Positions 1 through 10,164 are shown, counted from the first letter of the stretch. The stretch is DNA of 64,000 nucleotides from Chitinophagaceae bacterium (GCA_023957575.1 JAMLGU010000005.1:62001-126000); one strand, 5' to 3'. Notes: generated from the sequence alone by a model not told the origin. Translations and numbers: made by a program.

Positions 1-1253
1 GTACGGGTGGTACCGGCTCCCTGTACTACCACCAAATTTAATGTATGCCATTGATTATCAGATACTTTAGTTCCCTTGGCTTGTGCATTTCCTCCGGTTC
101 CACTTGCTCCATTAAAGTTTGCCATCCAATAGTCCGCCTCTAAGAAAAATACCCATCCATGACTACCGGTAGAAGTATTAAAGGCTAATCTTTTCCCCAA
201 AAAAGATGGATAGTAATATCCTCCTGACGGAACTTTTACCTTACACTGTACCGAAAAATTACCTGAGGAACCGAAATTATATTTATCCACATCCTTTACC
301 ATTGCATTACGCTGACTGGCAGCAGCTATATTTCCTATACGATAGGAGTTTGTCGTCCCATAGTAAGGGAATACTGATGGTTTTTCTTTACTATTGAATG
401 CAAATCTGGGGTTTGCCATTATCAGAAAATTGTTGTGGCGTGCATCATCAAAAGCAGACCATGGCTTGCCGGTTGGGTTATAGGGTATATTATTGCCTTT
501 GGCAGAGGTGATGACCACCATCCAGTCTTCATTAGGCGCATTGGCTCTTTTACTCATCGCATCCAAAATAGAGGCTACATATCCATCAATATTTAAAACA
601 GCGGCCTTATAAGAAGGCGATGAGGCCAGATAACCATCGGCCATACCGGCAGCATCGACGCTTGAAAACTGCACTACCAGCAAGTCAGGATTTCCGGTAT
701 TGAGCTCTGCCAGCGCTGCATCTTTTGCTGCCACATCATTTGCAACCAATTTTTTATCGGTGGCTGCGTTTCCTATTACATTGGCCAATGCAGCAGATGA
801 AGAAATAACCACCGATCTGGCATTAGTTGACAATCCTTTTAATCTTGTAAACAAAGTAGGATATTTAGAAAAATTATTGGTGCTAACATCACTGAAAACC
901 TGGTGTTTTTGTGGCCCCACACCTGTAAACAGGGTAGCCCATCCCTGATCATTGGTAACTTCTGTGGTATTGGTAACCGAGTTTAGTCCATCATAAGAAA
1001 AAATAGAGTTGGCCGAAAGGTCGGTCATTCTGGGTGGCGCTATTTTCCTTATTTCGGCTCCATAGCCGCCATCTACCAGCACCATCAGCACCTTACGGGC
1101 TTTTGCTTTTGGATTTTCTGCATTATCAGGGCTTTCCAGACTATTAGAGCCCGATTTGTTGCAGGCAGCCATTCCAACGGCAACGATTGAAATAATTATC
1201 AGAAAATTTAAAACAGTTTTTAACTTTTTTAAATAATTTATCATTGTAATCAT
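1..1253 (-). CDS. Alkaline-phosphatase-like lipoprotein with LamG-like C-terminus (3' end beyond window)
   Basis: The reading frame is open from an ATG at 1253 (second in-frame ATG at 1244) to the left edge, so the C-terminus is missing. Residues 1-31 form a lipoprotein signal ending GMAAC, so the product is probably anchored to a membrane. Residues about 50-290 look like an alkaline phosphatase/phosphodiesterase superfamily fold: VLMVLVDGGYG at the metal-binding strand, then TNDQGWATLFTG where a nucleophile Thr/Ser is expected, and a later NPRFAF segment. From about residue 320 a LamG/concanavalin-like beta domain starts (SGNFSVQCKVKVP, then DNQWHTLNLVV). It is the last visible gene of the SusC/SusD operon above it. 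The substrate is unknown. The superfamily call is fairly sure; catalytic competence is not, because the second metal site cannot be checked by eye. Confidence 0.7.
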   Translation of the reverse strand, partial: MITMINYLKKLKTVLNFLIIISIVAVGMAACNKSGSNSLESPDNAENPKAKARKVLMVLVDGGYGAEIRKIAPPRMTDLSANSIFSYDGLNSVTNTTEVTNDQGWATLFTGVGPQKHQVFSDVSTNNFSKYPTLFTRLKGLSTNARSVVISSSAALANVIGNAATDKKLVANDVAAKDAALAELNTGNPDLLVVQFSSVDAAGMADGYLASSPSYKAAVLNIDGYVASILDAMSKRANAPNEDWMVVITSAKGNNIPYNPTGKPWSAFDDARHNNFLIMANPRFAFNSKEKPSVFPYYGTTNSYRIGNIAAASQRNAMVKDVDKYNFGSSGNFSVQCKVKVPSGGYYYPSFLGKRLAFNTSTGSHGWVFFLEADYWMANFNGASGTGGNAQAKGTKVSDNQWHTLNLVVVQGAGTTR

Positions 1254-1270
1254 TTTTTTAATGCATTAAA

Positions 1271-2935
1271 TTAATTGTTGGCTAAAACAATTTTCACAAT
1301 ATTACCTACCTCTTTATTATCAAACCTGTCGAAATTGCCCACTAAGAAGAGCGCTTTACCGCCAAAAACATTCACCTCGGCATGACCCATTATCCTGCCT
1401 CTGAACAAACCTGTATTATTGTATCCACTGGCTAAGGAGCCATCTTCATTCAAAATGGCAAAGCCTGAGCGAACCACGTTGTTATATTTGAGGAAAGAGC
1501 CGCTAATAAAAAATCTGCCATCATTCAGTTGGGCGCAATAGCTCACTACTCCTCCGGTTACAGCTTTAATCATGGACCCACTCACTAAGGAACCGTCTTC
1601 GTTTACCACTGCCACACCATTAACGGGTACGCCGTTGTAATGTTTAAAGTTGCCGATAATTACTAATTTTTCAGTATTCTCGTTATAGGTTATTTTGTAA
1701 ACAGGGCCATCCGTACTACCTTTAAAAGCATCGCTGATTTGGCCTGTAGCAGGGTCTATACACACTAACCCCTGTGCCGCAGCCCCATGAAACGTAGTAA
1801 ATGAGCCACCCAATACCAGCTGACCATAGTACAACTGAATAGCTGTGGTAACAAAGCCATTAGCGCCCGGATAACTTTTATTGATAGCAGGATTATAATT
1901 GAAGGTAGAGTCAAACTGACCGGTATCATCCATTTTTGTAAGCCCAAATGATTCTATAATATCCAACTGGGTGCTCGTATAAGTACTGTTGGGATAAAAT
2001 ACCGAGCTGAAACGCCTGTAATTACCTACCGAAATATAATTATCATCATCATCCAAAAAAGTTGAAATTGCGCCACCTTCTAAACCGCCGTTTACAGATG
2101 AGCCGATACGAGTATTTCTTTCGGGGTGACCTTCAGGATCGTCATTGGCTACTTCATAGCTTTTGGAATCAAAGGTGCGGTTCGAATTGAATCTGACAAT
2201 CCCTTTCACATTATCAATGGTGTCATATTTTGAAAAATTACCTGTCAGTAGGAATTTACCACTACTCAATTCCTTAACATCAGTAACTGAACCATTTAGT
2301 CCAAATTTACCCATTACAAACTGACTGCCAATTGCCAGCGCTTTTCCGGAAAGATCAACGATTTGAATTCCTGAGGTAACATTCGTTGCCGTTTTGGCAT
2401 TTGTATATTCATCAAAATCACCATATAAGATAAAGTTACCGTCAGCTTTAGGAGTAATTCCATATATCGTGGCAAACAAAGGAGATGAATTTTTTAACGC
2501 TTTATTTGAACCAATGTTGGCCAGAAAATCCGCAGCTATTTGTGTATTGCCACGCACTATTACAGATGGTCCGTAAAACAACTCTCCATTATCAAAAACT
2601 ATTGAGGCGCTGCCCGAACTGGCATCTTTGGGTATCCTTACGGATATATATGTATCTGTAACTTCCAGAATAGTAGCCTGCACCTGATTGATGTAGAATT
2701 TATAAGAGCTGGCAGGCTTGGAAGCCAAACCCAGCACGCCATATTTTACAATGGTTCCTTCCGACACGGTGGAAGGCTGGGGCGCATCGGCTGTAAAGCT
2801 AATGGCTGCTTCCACATTGGGAGGATAAATATCAGTAGTGCCAAAATCGCTTTTTTTGCAGGAAGCGGCTATCATTAACCAGCCTAATGCAATGAAAACT
2901 GAAAATCTGCTATATTGTTTTAAATAAAATATCAT
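1271..2935 (-). CDS. Lipoprotein with IPT/TIG-like domain and delta-60-repeat beta-propeller (DUF5008-like)
   Basis: This 554-residue protein has a lipoprotein signal with the lipid-anchored cysteine at residue 26 (MIAASC). Residues about 45-130 look like an IPT/TIG immunoglobulin-like domain (PPNVEAAISFTADAP opening). The rest carries repeated blades of the form GxFxxYxxxxxxGxxxxNxDGSL, for example LVIIGNFKHYNGVPVNG and FFISGSFLKYNNVVRSG, typical of delta-60 (DUF5122) beta-propellers. Such proteins accompany fasciclin lipoproteins in Bacteroidota SusC/SusD loci, and I recall them as DUF5008; that number is from memory. It lies 20 bases downstream of the fasciclin gene in the same operon. Likely a surface-exposed binding lipoprotein; the ligand is unknown. 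Confidence 0.72.
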   Translation of the reverse strand: MIFYLKQYSRFSVFIALGWLMIAASCKKSDFGTTDIYPPNVEAAISFTADAPQPSTVSEGTIVKYGVLGLASKPASSYKFYINQVQATILEVTDTYISVRIPKDASSGSASIVFDNGELFYGPSVIVRGNTQIAADFLANIGSNKALKNSSPLFATIYGITPKADGNFILYGDFDEYTNAKTATNVTSGIQIVDLSGKALAIGSQFVMGKFGLNGSVTDVKELSSGKFLLTGNFSKYDTIDNVKGIVRFNSNRTFDSKSYEVANDDPEGHPERNTRIGSSVNGGLEGGAISTFLDDDDNYISVGNYRRFSSVFYPNSTYTSTQLDIIESFGLTKMDDTGQFDSTFNYNPAINKSYPGANGFVTTAIQLYYGQLVLGGSFTTFHGAAAQGLVCIDPATGQISDAFKGSTDGPVYKITYNENTEKLVIIGNFKHYNGVPVNGVAVVNEDGSLVSGSMIKAVTGGVVSYCAQLNDGRFFISGSFLKYNNVVRSGFAILNEDGSLASGYNNTGLFRGRIMGHAEVNVFGGKALFLVGNFDRFDNKEVGNIVKIVLANN

Positions 2936-2955
2936 ATCTGATACAATTGTAAAAT

Positions 2956-3657
2956 TTAGTTATTGTTGTATATCAAATCATCAACAAATTCAAAACGGTT
3001 AAATCCAAAATAATGCCCTCCAAAACGAATTACATGTACAAATCCATTTTGAGGTTTAATATTTACCGATGCTATAATGGCAGAGTACCATGTGGTATAG
3101 TCGCGGGGAGTGGCGCTATTTACCAGCGAAATCATCAATTGTCTGTACCCTGCATATTTCACACCATTGGCATCATTGAAGATAACCCCCACATTCATTG
3201 GCGCTCCGTCATAAGAAGAATACATCTGTCCGGCAAAGGCCGACAAATTGGAAATATCCAACTGTGGATAATCTTTCAGGCTTTTTGCTCCTTTGAATAT
3301 ATATCTTGTCAGATATTTTCTCCATATAGCGGGTTTGATGTCCTGAATTTTAGTAATTTGTTGTTTTCCGGCAATCGGCAGGAGCAAGTTGGCCACCTGT
3401 ATAACACTTCTGATACTGGAATCGGCCGGGGCAAAAAAGGTAACTTCTTCGCTGTTCAATGTCTGCTCCAGACCTGCATATTTAACCACTTCCGAAAGTG
3501 TGGCAAACAAATCGGGCCTTGAGTTAAGATATTGCATTACCGATCCATTGAAATTACCGTCACTTAGTCCCCCGTCTTTATAATAATCACTCTTATTACA
3601 GCTTGTGATTAAAGCTGCTACGAATAAAAGAGTAATAAATATTTTAAAAACTTTCAT
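2956..3657 (-). CDS. Fasciclin-domain lipoprotein (first of two)
   Basis: This is a 233-residue lipoprotein with the lipobox cysteine at residue 20 (LITSC). Residues about 40-220 form one FAS1 domain: a start VMQYLNSRPDLFATLSEVVKY, then the conserved TFFAPADSSI block, and a C-terminal VHVIRFGG strand in place of the usual H2 motif. FAS1 domains mediate adhesion or carbohydrate/protein binding at the cell surface. The gene is 21 bases downstream of the SusD-like gene 3679-5226 and is surely co-transcribed. A second, divergent fasciclin gene sits after the other SusC/SusD pair, so each pair has its own FAS1 partner. The family call is secure; the ligand is unknown. Confidence 0.85.
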   Translation of the reverse strand: MKVFKIFITLLFVAALITSCNKSDYYKDGGLSDGNFNGSVMQYLNSRPDLFATLSEVVKYAGLEQTLNSEEVTFFAPADSSIRSVIQVANLLLPIAGKQQITKIQDIKPAIWRKYLTRYIFKGAKSLKDYPQLDISNLSAFAGQMYSSYDGAPMNVGVIFNDANGVKYAGYRQLMISLVNSATPRDYTTWYSAIIASVNIKPQNGFVHVIRFGGHYFGFNRFEFVDDLIYNNN

Positions 3658-3678
3658 ATTTTATTTTATTAAAATTTA

Positions 3679-5226
3679 TTATAACCAATAAGTGTTAAGC
3701 GTAATACCCGGATTATTAATTCTATTATCCGGATCAATCGGCCAGGTCCAGGCGCCTGCATTAAACTGATCTACCGTACAGTGATAACCAAATTCATAAA
3801 GCGGATTAATAATGCGCTTTGTCCTTACCACATCGTACCAATAGTGTGCCTCGCCCATAAACTCTCTGCAACGCTCAAAGAAAATATCGTTTTTAAGATC
3901 CTGACCTGATGTTGTAAGGTTTGGCGCACCTGCTCTTGTCCTTACGAGATTGACTTTAGCTCTTGCTTCCGCGTCTTTCCCTAATTCTGCCAATGCCTCT
4001 GCATGCAATAAATAAGCATCGGGAAGTCTGAAAACTGTTTGGTTATCATCAGGGTTTACGTCTTCTGCCTGATCATTGGCATACACATTTGCAAACTTCA
4101 GCATCATAAATTTGTCGCCTCCTGTATAAAGATAGTCCTCCACATACCAAACAGATCTACGATTATCAGCCACCTCCTTTGGAAAAACTTTCTCCATAAA
4201 AGCTGGGAGATAAGACATATAGCTGTTTTGAATAGCGTGGTTTTTGTAAGGAGCATACAAGACGTTATCTGAGAAAGCAGACCATCCGAAAGATTCGCCA
4301 TAGTTCACATTTTGAGGAATCTCAAACAGACCTTCTTTGGTTCTTCCTTTAAAGATTTCCTTGGTGCGTGTAAGTGGCAACAATTCATAGTTCCCCTGAT
4401 TTTGATCCATTTGAACGCCAAGTTTATCTACATTATCATAGTATTGATTTTTATTATCGCCATCAAAGCAAGCCAGCCACATGTTGATGTGCATCATCAG
4501 CACAATAGCCGATCCTTTCATCGCCCTTACCGCAATTTGAGAAGGATTGGTGTAAGTCCAGGGAAGGTTTTCTTTGGCTGTCTCCATGTCAGCCAAAAGA
4601 TTTTTTAAAACAGTAATCTTATTTTCCCTTGCGAGCGACCCTGTAAAATAAGGCTTTGTGTAATAGGGTACATCGCCCCAAAGTCGAACCATAAAGAAAT
4701 AACAAAGATTTCTTACAAATACTGCTTCACCTACATACCTTTTTTTATCGGCATCTGAAAGCGATGGGTCAGAAATTTGGGGAATTACGTCAATGGCAAT
4801 ATTGGCCGAAGCAATTACCTTAAAAAACCTGTCCCACTGTGTAAAACGCAGGATATGAAATAGACTTTTATAATCGGGTGAACCATTTCCTACCAATGAC
4901 TTGATATCGTTTCTGGCAAGCAGGTTAAAATAAGTACGACCTGAATAGGCTCCCGGATTTTTCTGAATGGGTGCACCACGCATATCACCAGACCAGGCAA
5001 AGAAAGGAAACTCATCCGAACCGGCTCCCGCAGTCATATCCGCACGGAACACAGCCGACCGAAACAGCAGGTATAAACCGTTTACATACCCTTCTACATC
5101 ATTTTTATTACGCCAGAAATTATTTCCGGACAAACTACTTGGGGGGTCAATACTCAAAAATTTATTGCATCCGCTCATCGGAAGCAGCATCGAAAATAAA
5201 ATAACAAGATATAATATACGCTTCAT
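3679..5226 (-). CDS. SusD/RagB family surface nutrient-binding lipoprotein
   Basis: The 515-residue product has a lipoprotein signal (LLPMSGC, cysteine 20), then the SusD N-terminal pattern FLSIDPPSSLSGNNFWRNKNDVEGYVNGLY. The mid section carries EAVFVRNLCYFFMVRLWGDVPYY and the TPR-like motif RLPDAYLLHAEALAELGKDAEARAKVNLVRTRAG, all hallmarks of SusD/RagB. The C-terminus has the usual FFERCREFMGEAHYWYDVVRTKR block. SusD proteins form the lid of the SusC outer-membrane transporter and capture the ligand. The gene follows its SusC partner by 10 bases. The ligand may be a glycan or a peptide; no hydrolase in this operon settles which. Confidence 0.93.
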   Translation of the reverse strand: MKRILYLVILFSMLLPMSGCNKFLSIDPPSSLSGNNFWRNKNDVEGYVNGLYLLFRSAVFRADMTAGAGSDEFPFFAWSGDMRGAPIQKNPGAYSGRTYFNLLARNDIKSLVGNGSPDYKSLFHILRFTQWDRFFKVIASANIAIDVIPQISDPSLSDADKKRYVGEAVFVRNLCYFFMVRLWGDVPYYTKPYFTGSLARENKITVLKNLLADMETAKENLPWTYTNPSQIAVRAMKGSAIVLMMHINMWLACFDGDNKNQYYDNVDKLGVQMDQNQGNYELLPLTRTKEIFKGRTKEGLFEIPQNVNYGESFGWSAFSDNVLYAPYKNHAIQNSYMSYLPAFMEKVFPKEVADNRRSVWYVEDYLYTGGDKFMMLKFANVYANDQAEDVNPDDNQTVFRLPDAYLLHAEALAELGKDAEARAKVNLVRTRAGAPNLTTSGQDLKNDIFFERCREFMGEAHYWYDVVRTKRIINPLYEFGYHCTVDQFNAGAWTWPIDPDNRINNPGITLNTYWL

Positions 5227-5236
5227 GAGTAAAGAA

Positions 5237-8200
5237 TTAAAATTGAATGTTTACACCAAAAGAAAATTGTTTCGCATTAGGATACCCGTTGGAGAGGTCG
5301 CGGCCAAGCGCCGATACCTGTTCCGGGTTGATTCCCGAATATTTAGTGAGTACCAGCAAGTTATAAGCACTTAAACTCAAACGGCAGGAACTCATACCAT
5401 ACTTGGCTATTAATGCACGTGGTATGTTGTACAGCAAGGTAACATCACCCAACTTCCAGTAAGAACCATTTTCCATAAAGAGTGTCTGGTTAGACCTGAA
5501 ACTGCCTAATGATCCAGCTCTTCTGAAGTCAAACGGGTTCGGATACATAGCGCCTGCTGTTCCCTGGCTCAGATCTCCCTGAACCAATGGTTTCCAATAA
5601 TTATATTCATTAATAGCCAGCATTGCATTGGCAGACAGCGGATTAGTATAAGCCTGAAAATTCTGAGCGCTTGCGAGATTAATTACATCGCGTCCGATGA
5701 AATACTGCATATTTACATTGAGGGTAAAGTCATTAAATATCAAATTGGAACTGATACCCCCAAAATACTTAGGCTCCGGATTACCCAAAGGTACTAAATC
5801 TTTTTCGTCAATAATATAGTCGCCGTTGATATCTGTCCATATCGGGTCGCCTGCTCTAAAGTATAAACCCTGGCCATTACCAAATTGCTTGCGAAGCCCG
5901 GTAACAGGATTTACAGGTACATCTGTATCATTGGCATAAATACCTTCAGTTCTATACATCAGGTTCGAAAACTGATTGCGCCCCAAACGCATCACCACCG
6001 GAACTGCCTGATTGGCATCGCTAAAGTTGCTTTGAACATATTCTCTCATCCCGTCCGGCAATTTTGCCAGAATGGTTCTGTTGATAGATCCGTTGGCGCT
6101 CACCGTCCACCTAATTCGGCCGACATCAATTGGCCGTGCAGTAAGTGTAATCAAATGGTTCCTTTTCACCAAACTGGCATCTACGGTTGTTAATCTGGTA
6201 AAACCATTGGTATTGTTGAGGCTAACGCCAAGAGTAAGGTTGTCAATGGTGGTGTACATATAAATATACTCAGCATTCAAACGATTGTTGAAGAAACCCC
6301 ACTCTGTTGAAAATGAAGTAGTTGTGTTTGCCTCCGGAAGAAAATCCATATTTGGAATGGTTCCAAAATCTATTACATAAGTGGGGTCATTATTGAATTT
6401 TTGACCAAAAACATATTTACCAAACACATCAAAAATACTTCCATTGGGTTTAATAGTTTGACCCCAGCTGGCTTTAAATGAAGAGGTGGTAAGCCATCCT
6501 TTGAACTGTCGCATAAAGTCTTCGTTATGCAGGTTCCATCTGGCACTCAATGAAGGGCTTTTTTGAGCGCCACGATTAGGTCCATTTAAAGAAGTTCGGT
6601 CAACACGATAACTAAAGTCGAATATATACCTTCTGTCATAGTTATATCCTCCAAAGCCACCAAAACCATGTATTCTTTCCTCTTTCAAATTGTTCAGTGT
6701 ACCTCCCTTTGTCAGGTTGGCATTATAACCGTACCCACCCTCAATCTGGTCGTTGGGCGTTTGCACTATTTGAACCGCTTCTGCTTTGGTACTGTATGAA
6801 TTTATTTCGTTGAAACCATATATATTAAAGGTATGCGGTCCTCTTACCGTACTGTAACCCAATTGTGTACGATTGTTCAGGTTGTTATCGCGGTCGTTAT
6901 AAATATATCCGAAGGTGGAACCACCCCGCAAAAAGGCAGGAGTAAAGAAATCTTTCACACCCGATGCCGTGCTGTAGGCGAATAAATTAGAAACCCTGAA
7001 TCCTGTAAGAAATTCGTAACTGATATCTAAGCTCGACAACAGGTTTTTGGAAGTATTTTCACTTTTGATATATCCATTGGCAATAGCCGCCGCCTGATCG
7101 GAGTATTTGGACGGTTTGGGTAAAAGCGATGAAAGATTTGAAAGCCCTGCCAAACCGCCAATAGTGGCGCCGGTGCTGCTACCGGTTTGAGTGCTACCAA
7201 ACTGACCATTAATCGCCATTGTAATTTTAAACTGGTCAACTGGCATATAAGTAGCGTTCATTGATAAGCCATACCTTTTAAAACCGGTATTTCTTACAAT
7301 ATTTTTATCATCATAATAGTTCACGTTCGTTTTGTAGTTGAAATTTCGGGTACCACCATACACCTGAATATTATGGTTATGACTCAAAGTAGGTTCTACC
7401 ACAAAATCCTGCCAGTTGGTTGAATTGTTATAATAGGGGTTCAAACTATCAGACAGGAATGAACTATTGTTAATCAATGTTTTAGAAACTTCGTTAGAGG
7501 CGGTATCATAGTTCATAATCGCGTCAATCCTTGCTCTGCGTTCGTCAGCGCCCCCTATGGTTGCCCTCATTCGGGGAGGCGTTTTAAAGAATATATTACC
7601 GGAATACTGCACAATAGGCAATTTGGACTGACCTCTTTTGGTAGTTACCAATATTACACCATAAGCAGCTCTGGAGCCATACAGTGAGGTAGCTGCAGCA
7701 TCTCGCAATACCTCCACCTGGTCAATATCTTCCGGCGGTATCAGTGATAATGGATTGATACCTGCACCGCCCGACTCAAAACCATATTCATACTTTGTAT
7801 TCATGTCCACCGGCACACCATCAATAATAAACAATGGAGAGGTGGGCGACAGAAAACCATCGCTGGTAATACTGATGGAAGAGCTACCGTTTAAGGTAAC
7901 GGTAGGTCCGGCACCCGGCCCCGACATATTGTTTTGGATATTTAAGCCGGCAACTTTACCCTGTAGCAGCGATACCGCATTATTTACAGGCACATTTTGC
8001 AACGCTTCACCTTTCACGATGGCGCTTGAACCGGTTTGGGTTTCTTTGGCTCTGGTTCTAAAACCCTGAACCACCACATCCTGTTCGGTTTTTCCTTTAC
8101 TTTCCTTCAACACAACGTTTAAAACAGCATCTCCGGCAGCTATTTTTTTAGTGTAAGGTTCGTACTGCAAGTGGGTAATTTCAATAACCGTACCTATTGG

Positions 8201-8440
8201 CACATTGATGCGAAACTCACCTTTATCGTCGGTAACTGCAATATGCACATTATTAGCCTTATTGGTAATAAATGCGCCTTGCACCAATTCACCGTTGGGG
8301 CCTATCACTACACCGGATACGGATATGTTGTTTTGTGCATTCATTATCAAACTGATTAATAAAAACACTATTATCCCTGTCAAATATTTTAACATACCCA
8401 TAGCATGTTGTTTAGTTATTTGTATATTGGTTCTCATCAT
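5237..8440 (-). CDS. SusC/RagA family TonB-linked outer membrane transporter
   Basis: This 1067-residue protein is a canonical SusC. Its signal peptide ends IMNAQ (the functional start may be an internal ATG at residue 14 or 16, closer to the hydrophobic core). A carboxypeptidase-regulatory-like domain covers about residues 38-110 (VSGVVIGPNGELVQGAFI). The TonB plug follows (LLQGKVAGLNIQ, then the signature PPEDIDQVEVLRDAAATSLYGSRAAYGVILVTTK, split here over about residues 235-268), then a 22-strand-type barrel ending FSFGVNIQF. It forms the pore for SusD 3679-5226. It lies 6 bases downstream of the DUF5007-like gene, so translation may be coupled. The substrate is not readable from sequence. 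Confidence 0.93.
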   Translation of the reverse strand: MMRTNIQITKQHAMGMLKYLTGIIVFLLISLIMNAQNNISVSGVVIGPNGELVQGAFITNKANNVHIAVTDDKGEFRINVPIGTVIEITHLQYEPYTKKIAAGDAVLNVVLKESKGKTEQDVVVQGFRTRAKETQTGSSAIVKGEALQNVPVNNAVSLLQGKVAGLNIQNNMSGPGAGPTVTLNGSSSISITSDGFLSPTSPLFIIDGVPVDMNTKYEYGFESGGAGINPLSLIPPEDIDQVEVLRDAAATSLYGSRAAYGVILVTTKRGQSKLPIVQYSGNIFFKTPPRMRATIGGADERRARIDAIMNYDTASNEVSKTLINNSSFLSDSLNPYYNNSTNWQDFVVEPTLSHNHNIQVYGGTRNFNYKTNVNYYDDKNIVRNTGFKRYGLSMNATYMPVDQFKITMAINGQFGSTQTGSSTGATIGGLAGLSNLSSLLPKPSKYSDQAAAIANGYIKSENTSKNLLSSLDISYEFLTGFRVSNLFAYSTASGVKDFFTPAFLRGGSTFGYIYNDRDNNLNNRTQLGYSTVRGPHTFNIYGFNEINSYSTKAEAVQIVQTPNDQIEGGYGYNANLTKGGTLNNLKEERIHGFGGFGGYNYDRRYIFDFSYRVDRTSLNGPNRGAQKSPSLSARWNLHNEDFMRQFKGWLTTSSFKASWGQTIKPNGSIFDVFGKYVFGQKFNNDPTYVIDFGTIPNMDFLPEANTTTSFSTEWGFFNNRLNAEYIYMYTTIDNLTLGVSLNNTNGFTRLTTVDASLVKRNHLITLTARPIDVGRIRWTVSANGSINRTILAKLPDGMREYVQSNFSDANQAVPVVMRLGRNQFSNLMYRTEGIYANDTDVPVNPVTGLRKQFGNGQGLYFRAGDPIWTDINGDYIIDEKDLVPLGNPEPKYFGGISSNLIFNDFTLNVNMQYFIGRDVINLASAQNFQAYTNPLSANAMLAINEYNYWKPLVQGDLSQGTAGAMYPNPFDFRRAGSLGSFRSNQTLFMENGSYWKLGDVTLLYNIPRALIAKYGMSSCRLSLSAYNLLVLTKYSGINPEQVSALGRDLSNGYPNAKQFSFGVNIQF

Positions 8441-8446
8441 TCAATA

Positions 8447-9460
8447 TTAATCGTTTGTGAACTTAGGGTTATCTGTTACAAATTGGAACAATATTTCCCA
8501 ATTGCCTGATTCATAAATGGCAAATGGAAATTCAATACTGGCGCTTTCTATGGCTCCTGCAAAACCAACCCGGTCATACCTGAAAACCACTCTTGCCAGA
8601 TTACCATCCTGCGTCGTGTATTTTGTTTTAATCTTTACCAACGGAATCGGATACAATACATCATAAGTAACTCCTGTATTAGTTATTGACGAATTAAATC
8701 CATGTATCAATCCGTTCCAATCGGTTTTAGAAAACAGGTTCGGATTCATAATCTTTCCATTCTTATCCAAAAAGCGGAAAGTTATTTTTCCACTTGGACC
8801 TTCTACCTTCTTCATGGAAATCCGCAAATCACCGCCTGACAAATACCTGTTTGTGCTATCGCCCTTTACATTGTTAAGCATAGCCGTAAAAACCCCCGGG
8901 TTCAGTTCCTGGCCACTGATGGCATCCCTGTTTGAGGGCTCGGTAGGTCTTTCTCGGTAAGGCATGAGTTTCATATTTCTAAAAAAACGCCTTCCGCCGG
9001 TATTTGAAATTTCTACATCAAAAAGATAGCCTGAGTCCGGAATTGCCCTGATAAAACTGGACCGTGCCGTATTCCATACAATTATATCGCCAGAATATTT
9101 TCCTATATCCAGAATCGGCCTGTTTTGTACTTCCTGCTTGGCCTGAATTTCGGCAATAGAAGTTTCTTCACCTGTATAGGCTTGTTTCCAAACAGTTACA
9201 GGAAGAATGGATTCAAACTCGGGTGCAGGTTCGCCATTACGCCTTTTTACATTTCTGATAAAAAACTCGGTAGGGTAAGTGGTAGTACCCTTAAAAAAGG
9301 TGGAGTAATAATTATTTCTTCCCAGAATAGGCTCATATACAAGCTGAGAAAACTGTGAGTCTCCTCCAATATTTTCCCTTTCATCAGGATAATATTTTCC
9401 ACAGCCTACACTAATGATTAGTGAAAATCCAAGAATATATAAAATATTTTTATTGTTCAT
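8447..9460 (-). CDS. DUF5007-like lipoprotein
   Basis: The 337-residue protein has a lipoprotein signal with cysteine 20 (IISVGC). The body opens QFSQLVYEPILGRNNYYSTFFKGTTTYPTEFFIRNVKRRNGEPAPEF. That pattern (phenylalanine- or glutamate-P-I/V-L-G-R, later RxxxGxPAPE) matches what I remember of the DUF5007 family. This family is found beside fasciclin and SusC/SusD genes in Bacteroidota. The rest is beta-rich with no catalytic motif that I recognise, so a surface binding or accessory role is the simplest inference. It sits between the first fasciclin gene of the operon (9490-10164) and the second SusC (5237-8440). The function is unknown; the family name rests on memory, not a search. Confidence 0.68.
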   Translation of the reverse strand: MNNKNILYILGFSLIISVGCGKYYPDERENIGGDSQFSQLVYEPILGRNNYYSTFFKGTTTYPTEFFIRNVKRRNGEPAPEFESILPVTVWKQAYTGEETSIAEIQAKQEVQNRPILDIGKYSGDIIVWNTARSSFIRAIPDSGYLFDVEISNTGGRRFFRNMKLMPYRERPTEPSNRDAISGQELNPGVFTAMLNNVKGDSTNRYLSGGDLRISMKKVEGPSGKITFRFLDKNGKIMNPNLFSKTDWNGLIHGFNSSITNTGVTYDVLYPIPLVKIKTKYTTQDGNLARVVFRYDRVGFAGAIESASIEFPFAIYESGNWEILFQFVTDNPKFTND

Positions 9461-9489
9461 AATTACAATAATTGAAATTTTTATGGCTA

Positions 9490-10164
9490 TTATCTCTTGT
9501 TAACCGCTCTGATAAATGTGTTTCCAAAACCAAAATCGTGACCTGCATCCAACAGGTCAATAACGGCATTGGAAGCAGAAATATCTATCGTAGAGGTTTT
9601 GGTAGTAACCCAGTATCTTGTAAATATTGATCTGTTTCTATCGCTAAAATTGATTAAGGTAGGACCGCCACCCACAAATCCGCTGGCATTGGTAAACAAT
9701 AATTTCATATTCATCACATAACCGTATTTCACAGTAGGAACATCGCGTCCGTCTGACAAGGTATTCATCAAATCTCCGCTCATAATTTTTCCTCTAATGA
9801 TATATTTACACAATGTGCTATCCAAAACAGCCACATCAATAGTATTGATGCTTACCGGTGGCATAGCCGGTACCGAGTCCATTCTTGCCTGATTGATGTT
9901 GTTCAAAGCCAACTCAAAACTGCGGTTGTTAGGTGCAAAAAGAGTAATATCCTTTTGCTTGAGCGTATCGGCCAAACCCGGCACCCTGTTTACAGCCTTT
10001 ACCAGTGAATCAAACACGCCGGGATGTGCCTGCAGATAAGAATAGGCATTCCCGTCATAATTCACCTTAGGCGCTGCTGCATTCCGGTAGGTATTGTCCA
10101 CCTTGGAACAACTCGCTACCGCTATAATATTTATCAGACACAATATCAGTATTGTATTCTTCAT
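9490..10164 (-). CDS. Fasciclin-domain lipoprotein (second of two)
   Basis: I place the start at the ATG at 10164, because it gives a clean lipoprotein signal with cysteine 19 (IIAVASC); a longer frame from 10194 only adds ten charged residues. The 224-residue product has one FAS1 domain: YSYLQAHPGVFDSLVKAVN, then the block DTLKQKDITLFAPNNRSFELAL, a tail with FTRYWVTTKTSTIDIS, and a last block INDLLDAGHDFGFGNTF-like. It follows the SusD gene 10244-11836 and precedes the DUF5007-like gene. It is only distantly similar to the other fasciclin protein at 2956-3657, so the two are not a recent duplication. Confidence 0.83.
   Translation of the reverse strand: MKNTILILCLINIIAVASCSKVDNTYRNAAAPKVNYDGNAYSYLQAHPGVFDSLVKAVNRVPGLADTLKQKDITLFAPNNRSFELALNNINQARMDSVPAMPPVSINTIDVAVLDSTLCKYIIRGKIMSGDLMNTLSDGRDVPTVKYGYVMNMKLLFTNASGFVGGGPTLINFSDRNRSIFTRYWVTTKTSTIDISASNAVIDLLDAGHDFGFGNTFIRAVNKR

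Noticed and set aside
700..948. 82-codon plus-strand frame at the left end
   Set aside because: It is antisense to the phosphatase-like gene, which is open through the whole region with a clear lipoprotein signal.
3013..3522. 169-codon plus-strand frame across the first fasciclin gene
   Set aside because: It lies fully antisense to a clear fasciclin gene and has no recognisable motif or signal.
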